Assembly (NCBI RefSeq): GCF_003751085.1
Contig: NZ_RJJY01000001.1
Location: forward strand, 3,348,001 to 3,412,000
Source of the DNA: Micromonospora sp. Llam0
Lineage (GTDB): Bacteria > Actinomycetota > Actinomycetes > Mycobacteriales > Micromonosporaceae
DNA: 64,000 nt
Reading direction: 5' to 3'
The notes under the pieces are model-generated. The model had not been told where the DNA came from, did no database searches, and saw only the letters and a list, made by a program, of their open reading frames with translations. Position 1 is the first letter of the stretch, and each line of letters opens with the position of its first letter. Below, one piece after another: positions 55,544 to 63,241 of this stretch. The translations under genes were made by a program, and so were the position numbers.

Positions 55544-56490
55544 ACCCGCGCCCTCCCCAGGGATTCGCCGAGCAGGCCGGTCGGTCGGAACATCAGCAGG
55601 ACGACCAGCACGGCGAAGGCCACGAAGTCCTTCCACTGCGTACCGAACAGGCCGGAGGCGTAGTTCTCGACCACGCCGAGCAGGAAGCCGCCGAGCAGCG
55701 CGCCGCGCAGGTTGCCGATTCCGCCGAGCACGGCCGCGGTGAACGCCTTGAGCCCGAGCAGGAAGCCGACGCTGTAGGTGAGCACCCCGATGCGGACGTT
55801 GTAGAGCAGGCCGGCGACGCCGGCCATCAGGCCGCCCATCACGAAGATGATCATGATGATCCGGTCCTTGTTGACCCCCATCAGCGCGGCGGTGTTCGGG
55901 TCCTGGGCGACCGCCCGCACGCCCCGGCCCATCCGGCTGCGGTTGATGAAGAAGTCGAGTCCGATCATCATGCCCAGCGCCGCGACGACGGTCAGCACCT
56001 GCACGATGCTGACCGGCACGCCGGCGATGGTGAACCACGGCTCGTTGCTGACGATGGTCGGCAGGCCCTGCGGCAACCGCCGGGTGTAGATCCCGAACGC
56101 TTCGGCCATCACGATGGACGCGCCGATGGCGGTGATCAGGAAGGCCAGCGGCGGTGCGTTGCGCTTGCGCAACGGCCGGTACGCGACCCGTTCGACCAGG
56201 GTCGCGGTCGCTGCCGACGCCAGCGCCGCGGCGACCATCGCGATCAGGAAGTAGAAGACGATCTGGCCCACTCCGCTGACCACCGAGTCCTGGGTCAGGC
56301 CGAGCGCGCCCCAGGTCCACAGCGCGGCGAACGCGCCGGCGATGAAGACCTCGGAGTGGGCGAAGTTGATGAGTCTGAGCACGCCGTAGACCAGCGTGTA
56401 GCCCAGCGCGACCAGGGCATAGATGGCGCCCTGTGTCAAGCCGGTCGTGGTGAGCTCTCCGAAGTTCGAGAGCAGTCCGTTGACGTCCAA
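55540..56490 (-). CDS. livH: Branched-chain amino-acid ABC transporter permease LivH
   Basis: The 316-residue permease has about eight membrane helices and LivH motifs GLTQGAIYALVALGYTLVYGVLRLINFAHSE (near the start) and GLKAFTAAVLGGIGNLRGALLGG. The TTG at 56490 is chosen: GGAG lies 8 nt upstream and it gives the normal N-terminus; the longer frame would run into the livJ-livH hairpin. Confidence 0.9.
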   Translation of the reverse strand: MDVNGLLSNFGELTTTGLTQGAIYALVALGYTLVYGVLRLINFAHSEVFIAGAFAALWTWGALGLTQDSVVSGVGQIVFYFLIAMVAAALASAATATLVERVAYRPLRKRNAPPLAFLITAIGASIVMAEAFGIYTRRLPQGLPTIVSNEPWFTIAGVPVSIVQVLTVVAALGMMIGLDFFINRSRMGRGVRAVAQDPNTAALMGVNKDRIIMIIFVMGGLMAGVAGLLYNVRIGVLTYSVGFLLGLKAFTAAVLGGIGNLRGALLGGFLLGVVENYASGLFGTQWKDFVAFAVLVVLLMFRPTGLLGESLGRARV

Positions 56491-56523
56491 GGAGGGTGCT
56501 CCATCGAGGGCTGGGAAAAGAGT

Positions 56524-56559
56524 CGGGTGCGGCCGGGAGCGTGCTCCCGGCCGCACCCG
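56524..56559 (-). terminator. Hairpin between the Liv binding-protein gene and livH
   Basis: CGGGTGCGGCCGGGAGC (56524-56540) pairs perfectly over 17 bp with 56543-56559 around a 2-nt loop, 30 nt after the livJ-like stop. This is the usual place for a partial terminator or mRNA-stabilising hairpin that lets the binding protein be made in excess. Confidence 0.82.
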
Positions 56560-56589
56560 CTAGACAGCTGATCTCGCCGATCGGGCAGA

Positions 56590-57753
56590 TCAGGGCTTGG
56601 GGATCTCCTGGTCCGCCACGACCTCGCCGTCAACGACCTTGAACGCCCAGACGACGACCTGGTTGACGTCCATCTCGCCCTTGTCGTCGAACTTGTAGCT
56701 GGCCGCGACGCCCTCACCCTCGTAGCCACGCACCCACTCGAGCAGCGCCTCGCGGGTGGTGTTGCCCTCCTTGATGCCCTCGAGCATGATGTTCGCCGCG
56801 TCGTAGGCGGTGTCGCTGTAGGTGCCCGGCGGGCTGCCGTGCAGCGCCTCGTAGTCGGCGGCGAAGCTGCCGCGCGCCTCGGTGGCCGGCTGGCAGGGGC
56901 AGGTGAGGATGGTGCCCTCGGCCGCGGCCGCACCGGCCGACTCGACGAACGCCGGGTCGTTGACGCCGTCACCGGCGACCATCGTCGCGGTGATGCCCGC
57001 GTCGGTGAGCTGCTTACGGATCAGGCCGGCCTCCTGGTAGTAGCCACCGAAGAAGACCGCGTCCGCCTCCGAGGAACGCACCTTGGTGACGGTCGCGGAG
57101 AAGTCGACCTGCTTGCCCTCGCCCTGGACCTTGTCGGAGTCGACGACCAGTTCACCGAGGACGTTCTTGACCTCGTCGGCCAGCCCGGCGCCGTACGCCG
57201 ACTGGTCGTCGATGACGAAGACCTTCTCCGCGTTCAGCACGTCACGGATGTAGACACCGGCGGCCGGACCCTGGCTCAGGTCGTTGCCGACGCCCCGGAA
57301 GAAGGTCGGCCAGTCCTGGTCGGCCAGGCTCGGCCGGGTCGCCGACGGGGTGATGGTGACCAGACCGGCCTCGGCGAACAGCGGACCGGCCGCCTCCGAC
57401 TCACCGGAGTACGCCGGACCGACGATGCCGAGCATCTTCTCATCGTCGATGGCCCGCTGGGCCAGACCCGGCGCCTGGTCCGGGCTGCCCTGCGAGTCCA
57501 GGCCAACCAGCTCGACCTTGCAGTCCGAGTTCTCCTCGTTGTACTGCTCGACCGCGAGCGCCGCGCCGTTGTTCTCGTTGATGCCGAGCGCCGCCGAGGG
57601 GCCGGTCAGCGCCCCGAAAAAGGCGATCTTGTAACCACACGCATCGCCGCCAGCTTCCGTAGTGTCGCCGTCGCCGCCGCCGCAGGCAGCGCCGCCCGCG
57701 ACGAGCGCCATCATGGCGACGCCGCCGAGCACGCGGACAAGATTACGCTTCAA
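56590..57753 (-). CDS. livJ: Branched-chain amino-acid-binding lipoprotein (LivJ/LivK-like)
   Basis: The 387-residue protein has a lipoprotein signal (KRNLVRVLGG, then AGGAAC with Cys24) and a Leu/Ile/Val-binding type I fold: ALTGPSAALGINENNGAALAVEQYN, GLDSQGSPDQAPGLAQRAI, and GPAYSGESEAAGPLFAEAGL. The TTG at 57753 has AGGAGG 10 nt upstream and gives a proper signal peptide; a 51-residue upstream frame extension has no signal. It heads the Liv operon. Confidence 0.92.
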   Translation of the reverse strand: MKRNLVRVLGGVAMMALVAGGAACGGGDGDTTEAGGDACGYKIAFFGALTGPSAALGINENNGAALAVEQYNEENSDCKVELVGLDSQGSPDQAPGLAQRAIDDEKMLGIVGPAYSGESEAAGPLFAEAGLVTITPSATRPSLADQDWPTFFRGVGNDLSQGPAAGVYIRDVLNAEKVFVIDDQSAYGAGLADEVKNVLGELVVDSDKVQGEGKQVDFSATVTKVRSSEADAVFFGGYYQEAGLIRKQLTDAGITATMVAGDGVNDPAFVESAGAAAAEGTILTCPCQPATEARGSFAADYEALHGSPPGTYSDTAYDAANIMLEGIKEGNTTREALLEWVRGYEGEGVAASYKFDDKGEMDVNQVVVWAFKVVDGEVVADQEIPKP

Positions 57754-58042
57754 GGCTCGAAACCCTCCTAGATCCAATTGGCCCGAACCACCCACTGCCG
57801 ATTGGCTCTTGCGGGAAGCACGCACCCAGCCGTTATCCCGGCCTTGGGGCGGGACGCTATCCCACCTGCCGGGCACGCCGTAAGGTTCAGGAAGGGCCGT
57901 TGACAAAAACGTTACGTAGCGTGGCCTGACTGCCCGTATGGCTGTAACACGAGCCGACCGTCATCCCCCGACGTCGATGCCGGGGCAGCGCCTCACAGCT
58001 ACTGCCGGCGTCGCCGCACTGCGGCTGACTGGCGGCCTCGGC

Positions 58043-58660
58043 TCACTGCTGCTGGCTGGCGGCCTCACCAGGCGTCTCGGCCAGGATCCGGTCGGCCACG
58101 TCGCGCATGGTCATCCGGTGGTCCATCGCCATCCGCTGGATCCACTTGAACGCCTGCGGCTCGGTCATGCCGTACGAGGTCATCAACATGCCCTTGGCCC
58201 GCTCGACGACCTTGCGGGTCTCCAGCCGGTCGGTCAGGCCGGCGACCTCGGACTCCAGCGCGGCCACCTCGGAGTAGCGGGACAGGGCGATCTCGATCGC
58301 CGGCACCAGGTCGCTCTTCTGGAACGGCTTCACCAGGTACGCCATCGCACCCGCCGCCCGGGCCCGCTCCACCAGGTCCCGCTGGCTGAAGGCGGTGAGG
58401 ATGACCACCGGGGCGATCCGGCCACCGGCGATCCGCTCGGCCGCCGCCAACCCGTCCATGATCGGCATTTTGATGTCAAGGATGACCAGGTCGGGCTTGA
58501 GCTCCTCGGCGAGCCGGACGGCCGTCTCGCCGTCCCCGGCCTCGCCGACCACGTCGTAGCCCTCCTCCAGGAGCATCTCCGCCAGATCGAGGCGGATCAA
58601 CGCCTCATCCTCCGCGATCAGCACCCGCCTGCGCTCGGCACCCGCCTGCGTGTCGGCCAC
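58043..58660 (-). CDS. pdtaR: ANTAR-domain response regulator PdtaR
   Basis: The 205-residue protein has a receiver domain (Glu17/Asp18 pocket, phospho-acceptor Asp62 in LDIKMP, Thr89, Lys111) and a C-terminal ANTAR RNA-binding domain (about 140-195, RAKGMLMTSYGMTEPQAFKWIQ) that acts on transcription terminators in response to signals. In Mycobacterium, the orthologous PdtaR pairs with the unlinked kinase PdtaS. The GTG start gives MADTQAGAERRR. No kinase is in the window. Confidence 0.9.
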   Translation of the reverse strand: MADTQAGAERRRVLIAEDEALIRLDLAEMLLEEGYDVVGEAGDGETAVRLAEELKPDLVILDIKMPIMDGLAAAERIAGGRIAPVVILTAFSQRDLVERARAAGAMAYLVKPFQKSDLVPAIEIALSRYSEVAALESEVAGLTDRLETRKVVERAKGMLMTSYGMTEPQAFKWIQRMAMDHRMTMRDVADRILAETPGEAASQQQ

Positions 58661-58687
58661 GTACCCCTACCCCCAACGCTTGCCACC

Positions 58688-58711
58688 CGACACCCACCGG
58701 GTTGGGTGTCG
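58688..58711. repeat. Inverted repeat upstream of pdtaR
   Basis: CGACACCCA (58688-58696) and TGGGTGTCG (58703-58711) are perfect 9-bp arms around a 6-nt loop, between pdtaR (leftward) and the tRNA gene (rightward). It could be an operator or a leader hairpin. Confidence 0.6.
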
Positions 58712-58766
58712 CCGCCTTCAGCGTAGTAGGTAGGCTTGGCATAGCCGGGCCCCAGACCCGACAAAG

Positions 58767-58843
58767 GTCCCCGTACTCCAACCGGTAGAGAGACGGAGCT
58801 CAAACCTCCGACAGTGTGGGTTCGAATCCCACCGGGGGCACCA
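58767..58843 (+). tRNA. tRNA-Leu (CAA anticodon) with short variable loop
   Basis: A cloverleaf can be drawn: acceptor stem GTCCCCG with CGGGGGC, D stem CTC/GAG, anticodon stem CGGAG/CTCCG with loop CTCAAAC (anticodon CAA, reading UUG), variable loop ACAGT, T stem GTGGG/CCCAC with loop TTCGAAT, discriminator A and encoded CCA (58841-58843). Normal tRNA-Leu has a long variable arm; this one has the type I short loop, so charging identity is uncertain. Confidence 0.85.
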
Positions 58844-58939
58844 CCCGACCGGCCGGGCCGCCGCAGTTGACCCGCCGGCCGCTGCGGATGTCCAAGACGA
58901 CGGTCACCGAGCACACCGAGGGCGTAGGCTCGGCTGGTT

Positions 58940-59539
58940 ATGGAACTGGTAATCGCGCTCTTTTGCATGATTTCGCTGGTGGTGCTGATCTTCGCCGGGT
59001 ACGGCGTAGCGGTGTACAACGGACTGATCACCGCCCGTAACGCGTTTCGGAACGCGTTCGCCCAGATCGACGTACAGCTGACCCGACGTCACGATCTCGT
59101 CCCCAACCTCGTCGAGGTCGCCAAGGGGTACATGAGACACGAGCGTGAGGCGCTCGAAGCGGTGATCGCCGCCCGCAGCGGTGCGGTGCAGGCGCAGGGT
59201 GCCGCCACCGGCAAGCCGGGCGATCCGGCCGCCATGCAGCAGCTCGCCGGCGCGGAGAACCTGCTGACCCAGAGCCTGGGCCGGTTGTTCGCGCTCTCCG
59301 AGGCGTACCCGGACCTCAAGGCCAACCAGAACATGATGCAGCTGACCGAGGAGCTGACCTCCACCGAGAACCGGGTGGCCTTCGCCCGCCAGGCCTACAA
59401 CGACGCGGTGATGGGTTACAACAACAAGCGGGAACGCTTCCCCGGCAGCATCGTGGCGAACATGTTCTCGTTCGGCCCGGCCGCCCCCTTCGAGGTCGAC
59501 GATCCGCAGCAGCGGCAGCCCCCCCGGGTGACCTTCTGA
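58940..59539 (+). CDS. LemA family protein
   Basis: The 199-residue protein has an N-terminal membrane helix (residues 1-25) and the LemA coiled-helical domain with AFAQIDVQLTRRHDLVPNLVEVAKGYMRHE and the closing ARQAYNDAVMGYNNK, NMFSFGPAAPFEVDD. The ATG lies 9 nt after TAGGCT (58925-58930) and has no ribosome-binding site, suggesting a leaderless or near-leaderless mRNA. LemA is often next to an HtpX/M48 peptidase, as here (5 bp away). Confidence 0.9.
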   Translation: MELVIALFCMISLVVLIFAGYGVAVYNGLITARNAFRNAFAQIDVQLTRRHDLVPNLVEVAKGYMRHEREALEAVIAARSGAVQAQGAATGKPGDPAAMQQLAGAENLLTQSLGRLFALSEAYPDLKANQNMMQLTEELTSTENRVAFARQAYNDAVMGYNNKRERFPGSIVANMFSFGPAAPFEVDDPQQRQPPRVTF

Positions 59540-59544
59540 CGGGC

Positions 59545-61497
59545 ATGAACTTCTTCGAGCGCCAGCGTCAGGTCCGGCGGGTCTCCGCCCGGCTGGTCGC
59601 GCTGTTCGTACTCGCCGTGGTCGGCATCGTCGCCGTGGTCGACCTCGCCGTGTTCGTCGTCTTCGACGGCGTGTCCCGGCAACCGGCCGCGCTCCTCGGG
59701 ATGCTGGCGGTGACCAGCCTGGCGACCGTCGCGGTGATCGGCCTGGCGGCGCTGGTCCGCACCGTCGCGCTACGCGGCGGCGGCGGACGGGTGGCCCGGG
59801 ACCTCGGCGGCGTCCCAGTGCCGCCGGACACCACCGACCCGCAGCTGCGCCGACTGCGCAACGTGGTGGAGGAGATCGCCATCGCGTCGAGCGTGCCGGT
59901 GCCGGAGATCTACCTGCTGCCGCGCGAGGAGGGGATCAACGCGTTCGCCGCCGGCTGGTCGACCTCGGACGCGGCGATCGCGGTCACCCGGGGCACGCTG
60001 GAGCGGCTCAACCGCGACGAACTGCAGGGCGTCATCGCGCACGAGTTCAGCCACGTCGTCAACGGCGACATGCGACTGAACATCCGGCTGATGGGACTGC
60101 TGTTCGGCATCCTGTTCCTGGCGGTAATCGGCCGTGGCCTGCTGCGCACCGGATTCGTCAGCGGCGGCCGCTCCCGCAGCGACAACCGGGGCGGCAACCC
60201 GCTGCCGCTGATCGGGCTGGCGATGGTCGCCGCCGGGTACGTCGGTGTGCTGGTCGGCCGGCTGATCAAAGCGTCGGTGTCCCGGCAACGCGAGTACCTG
60301 GCCGACGCGTCGGCGGTGCAGTTCACCCGGCAGACCGCCGGGCTGGCCGGTGCGCTCAAGAAGATCGCCGGGCTGCCGGCCGGTTCGAAGCTGGCGAACC
60401 CGAAGTCCGAAGAGGTCGGTCACATGCTCTTCGGCTCCGGAGCACGGTTGTCGGCGCTGTTCGCCACCCACCCGCCGCTACCGGAGCGGATCAAGGCACT
60501 CGACCCCAGCTTCGACCCCGCCGAGTTGGCCGCACTGTCTCAGCGCTGGGCGGCGGCCCCGCCGTCCGGCCTGGCCGAGGACCAAGCCCTCGGGCTCACC
60601 GAAAACCGGGCACCCCGAGCCACCGCAGACGGCCCGACCGGCAACGGTGACCTACCCGACGCCGACGCCCGGGTCCGGGTCGATCCGGCGGAGGTGCTCG
60701 ACCGGATCGGCGCCGCACCGCCGGCTTCCTACCTGCACGCCACCGACCTGCTCGCCCGGATCCCGTCGGAGCTGCTGGACCAGGCGCGCCGGCCGGACAC
60801 CGTGGTCCCGTTGATCCTCGGGCTGCTCTTGTCGGCCGATCCACAGGTGCGCGCCCGGCAGCACGCGGAGATCTTCGAACGGCACGGCAAGGCGCTCGCC
60901 GACGCGACCTGGCAGGCCGGTCACGCCACCGCCGGGCTGCATCCGCTGCTGCGACTGCCGCTGGCCGAGGTCGCGTTCCCGGCGTTGACTCGCCGCCCGC
61001 CGGCTGAGCGGGACGCGGTCGCCGACGCGATGGCCACCCTGGTCAGGGCCGACGGACGGATCAGCGTCTTCGAATACTGCCTGTCCCGGCTCGTCGGCGA
61101 CGAGCTTCGCGAGTCACTCACGCCATCGTCGCGGTCGGGCAACGGCCGGGGTACGTTGCGCGGCGCGCCACGGGCGGTGGGGACGCTGTTCAGCGTCCTG
61201 GCCCAGGCCGGGCACCCGGACCCGGCCACCGCCGAGCGGGCCTTCGCCGCCGGTACGGCGCAGACCCTCCCCCAGTCCGACGTGCGGTTCTCCGCGCCGG
61301 CCAACGGTGTGCTGGAGTTGGAGTCGGCCTGGCCGCAGCTCGACGGGCTACGGCCGGCGGAGAAGGCCCGGCTGGTCGCCGGTGCCGTCGCGGTGATCAG
61401 CCACGACGGCGTGATGACCGTCCCGGAGATCGAACTGCTGCGGACCATCTGCCTGATCCTGCACAGCCCACTGCCACCACTGCCGGTACCGGCCTGA
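59545..61497 (+). CDS. M48 family metalloprotease (HtpX-like) with C-terminal extension
   Basis: The 650-residue protein has two N-terminal membrane helices, the zinc motif HEFSH with a downstream Glu in REYLADASA, and two more membrane segments in between, as in HtpX-type membrane proteases. Residues beyond about 340 form a long soluble tail including two stretches (DAMATLVRADGRISVFEYCL and AVISHDGVMTVPEIELLRTIC) that look like TerB-type helical units. HtpX is usually about 290 residues, so the tail is a special feature. Cotranscribed with lemA. Confidence 0.88.
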   Translation: MNFFERQRQVRRVSARLVALFVLAVVGIVAVVDLAVFVVFDGVSRQPAALLGMLAVTSLATVAVIGLAALVRTVALRGGGGRVARDLGGVPVPPDTTDPQLRRLRNVVEEIAIASSVPVPEIYLLPREEGINAFAAGWSTSDAAIAVTRGTLERLNRDELQGVIAHEFSHVVNGDMRLNIRLMGLLFGILFLAVIGRGLLRTGFVSGGRSRSDNRGGNPLPLIGLAMVAAGYVGVLVGRLIKASVSRQREYLADASAVQFTRQTAGLAGALKKIAGLPAGSKLANPKSEEVGHMLFGSGARLSALFATHPPLPERIKALDPSFDPAELAALSQRWAAAPPSGLAEDQALGLTENRAPRATADGPTGNGDLPDADARVRVDPAEVLDRIGAAPPASYLHATDLLARIPSELLDQARRPDTVVPLILGLLLSADPQVRARQHAEIFERHGKALADATWQAGHATAGLHPLLRLPLAEVAFPALTRRPPAERDAVADAMATLVRADGRISVFEYCLSRLVGDELRESLTPSSRSGNGRGTLRGAPRAVGTLFSVLAQAGHPDPATAERAFAAGTAQTLPQSDVRFSAPANGVLELESAWPQLDGLRPAEKARLVAGAVAVISHDGVMTVPEIELLRTICLILHSPLPPLPVPA

Positions 61498-61642
61498 CCA
61501 GTGGGTGACTGCTCCCCGCCTTAGAGCTACCGGGCGATTGAGCATTCCGACGGCGGCGCAGTGTCCTGGGTGCCGCGATTGTCGACGCTTTGCGATGAGC
61601 CAGGCAGGACCGCCTCTCGGGTGACCCGGTATTCCAGGATCG

Positions 61643-62614
61643 CTACAACAGCGTCCGTCCTGAGGCCGCCAGCCGTTCGGCGAGCGCGATGACACGGTCG
61701 CGGAGTTCGTCCGGGCGTTCGATGACGAAGGGCAGGTCGAGCGCGGCGAGCACGGCGGGCAGCCACTCGAGACTTTCGGCCTGGATCTCCACGGACTGCC
61801 AGCCTTCGTCCTCGTCCTGTCGCACCTCGGCGATGCTGGCCGGTAGCCGTGTGCGGATCTGCTCGAGTGTTCCTTGCATCCGCAGCGTCACGGTATGCCG
61901 GTGCGGAGCTTGTGCCATTGAGGTGAGAAGGCGCCTTGCGGGATCGTTTCCGGCGGGCGGCGGCTCGAAGGAGCCAGGAAGTGTTCTCGCGTCCGCGATG
62001 CGGTCGAGCCGGAAGGTCCGATCCTCGCCGACCTCCGGATCGGCTCCGGTGACGTACCACCGGCCGGCATGGTTGACCAGCCCGAACGGATGCAGCACGC
62101 GAGCGCTCCGCCGGCCGTCACGCGAGGTGTATTGGAGCGAGATCGGCCGGTGATGGCGGACCGCGTCGGCGACGGTGAGCAGTACACCTGTCTGCGGTGC
62201 GGGGAATTCGCCGGGTTCGGCGGTGAAGGCGAGGGAGTTGAGTACGGCGTCCAGCCGGTCCGCGATCCGTGGCGGCAGGACGCGACGGATCTTCGCGGCG
62301 GCCGTCTCGCCCGCCGTACCCGTTGCCGTCGCCAACCCAGCGCGTCGGCCGGCAACCAGGCCGAGCAGGACGGCTAGGGCTTCGTCGTCGCTGAGCATCA
62401 GCGGCGGCAGACGATATCCGGCGGCGAGCCGATATCCACCGTAGCGACCTCGCACCGATTCGACCGGCACCTCGAGGTCGACCAAATGACCCACGTAGCG
62501 CCGCACCGTGCGCGGTTCGACACCAAGGCGCTCGGCAAGTTCGGCCATCGTCCGGACGCCGCCGGCCTGAAGGAGCTCCAGCAGTGTGAGCACCTGAGCT
62601 GTTGGTCGTGCCAC
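61643..62614 (-). CDS. WYL-domain transcriptional regulator (HTH_11 + WYL)
   Basis: The 323-residue protein has an N-terminal helix-turn-helix (TMAELAERLGVEPRTVRRYVGHL), a WYL ligand-binding domain (LQYTSRDG, RWYVTGAD) and a WCX-like C-terminus. PafBC also belongs to this group, but this gene stands alone and faces a VOC protein, so a local regulator is more likely. The GTG at 62614 is chosen; the long upstream extension crosses the operator. A perfect inverted repeat lies just upstream. Confidence 0.88.
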   Translation of the reverse strand: MARPTAQVLTLLELLQAGGVRTMAELAERLGVEPRTVRRYVGHLVDLEVPVESVRGRYGGYRLAAGYRLPPLMLSDDEALAVLLGLVAGRRAGLATATGTAGETAAAKIRRVLPPRIADRLDAVLNSLAFTAEPGEFPAPQTGVLLTVADAVRHHRPISLQYTSRDGRRSARVLHPFGLVNHAGRWYVTGADPEVGEDRTFRLDRIADARTLPGSFEPPPAGNDPARRLLTSMAQAPHRHTVTLRMQGTLEQIRTRLPASIAEVRQDEDEGWQSVEIQAESLEWLPAVLAALDLPFVIERPDELRDRVIALAERLAASGRTLL

Positions 62615-62631
62615 GGCCTGGACTTTATCAG

Positions 62632-62662
62632 CAAATACTGGACTAGTTCTGTCCAGTATTTG
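62632..62662. promoter_or_regulatory. Perfect inverted repeat, likely operator of the WYL regulator
   Basis: CAAATACTGGAC (62632-62643), a 7-nt spacer, then GTCCAGTATTTG (62651-62662). It sits between the divergent WYL-regulator and VOC genes. Its AT-rich core stands out from the surrounding GC. Confidence 0.7.
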
Positions 62663-62714
62663 TTCTAGCGTGAGTCTCGCCTCTGACACGATCCGTACTG
62701 AGCAGGGAGAAGAC

Positions 62715-63113
62715 ATGGACTTCGTCTCGATCCGCATCATCACCGGCGACATCGACCGGCTCGTCGGCTTCTACGAGAACATCACAGGCGTGCAGGCGGC
62801 CTGGGGCAACGAGGACTTCGCCGAGTTGCGCACCACCCACGGCACGCTGGCGATCGGCAGCACCCGCACGGTCGCGCTGTTCGCACCGGGCTCGGCCCGC
62901 CCGGCCGACAACCACACCGTGATCATCGAGTTCCTCGTGGACGACGTGGACATGATCTACGAGAAGCTGAAGGACGCGGTAGAGGACTTCGTGAACGAAC
63001 CCACGACCATGCCCTGGGGTAACCGCGCCCTGCTCTTCCGCGACCCCGACGGCAATATGGTCAACTTCTTCACCCCGGTGACCCCCGAGGCAATCGAGAA
63101 GTTCAGCCGCTGA
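62715..63113 (+). CDS. VOC family (glyoxalase/bleomycin-resistance) protein
   Basis: The 132-residue protein has the paired beta-alpha-beta-beta-beta units of the VOC fold: ITGDIDRLVGFYENITG, then FLVDDVDMIYEKL and LLFRDPDGNMVNFFTPV. It may be a detoxifying or resistance protein. The ATG at 62715 has GGGAG 5 nt upstream. It is divergent from the WYL regulator, which may control it through the repeat at 62632-62662. Confidence 0.88.
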   Translation: MDFVSIRIITGDIDRLVGFYENITGVQAAWGNEDFAELRTTHGTLAIGSTRTVALFAPGSARPADNHTVIIEFLVDDVDMIYEKLKDAVEDFVNEPTTMPWGNRALLFRDPDGNMVNFFTPVTPEAIEKFSR

Positions 63114-63241
63114 CCGGCGCCCCACCGCTATGCCCGATACGCCGACGCTGCGGCCGGGTCGACCGACCACCCATGGCCGCAGCACTCGACGTCAGGTGAA
63201 CCATGTCCGTCGCCACTGCATCGAGGAACTCCGGTCGGGTG

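Noticed and set aside
61643..62614. WYL regulator as PafB or PafC
   Set aside because: pafB and pafC normally occur as a pair next to the proteasome genes; this gene is single and faces a VOC gene.
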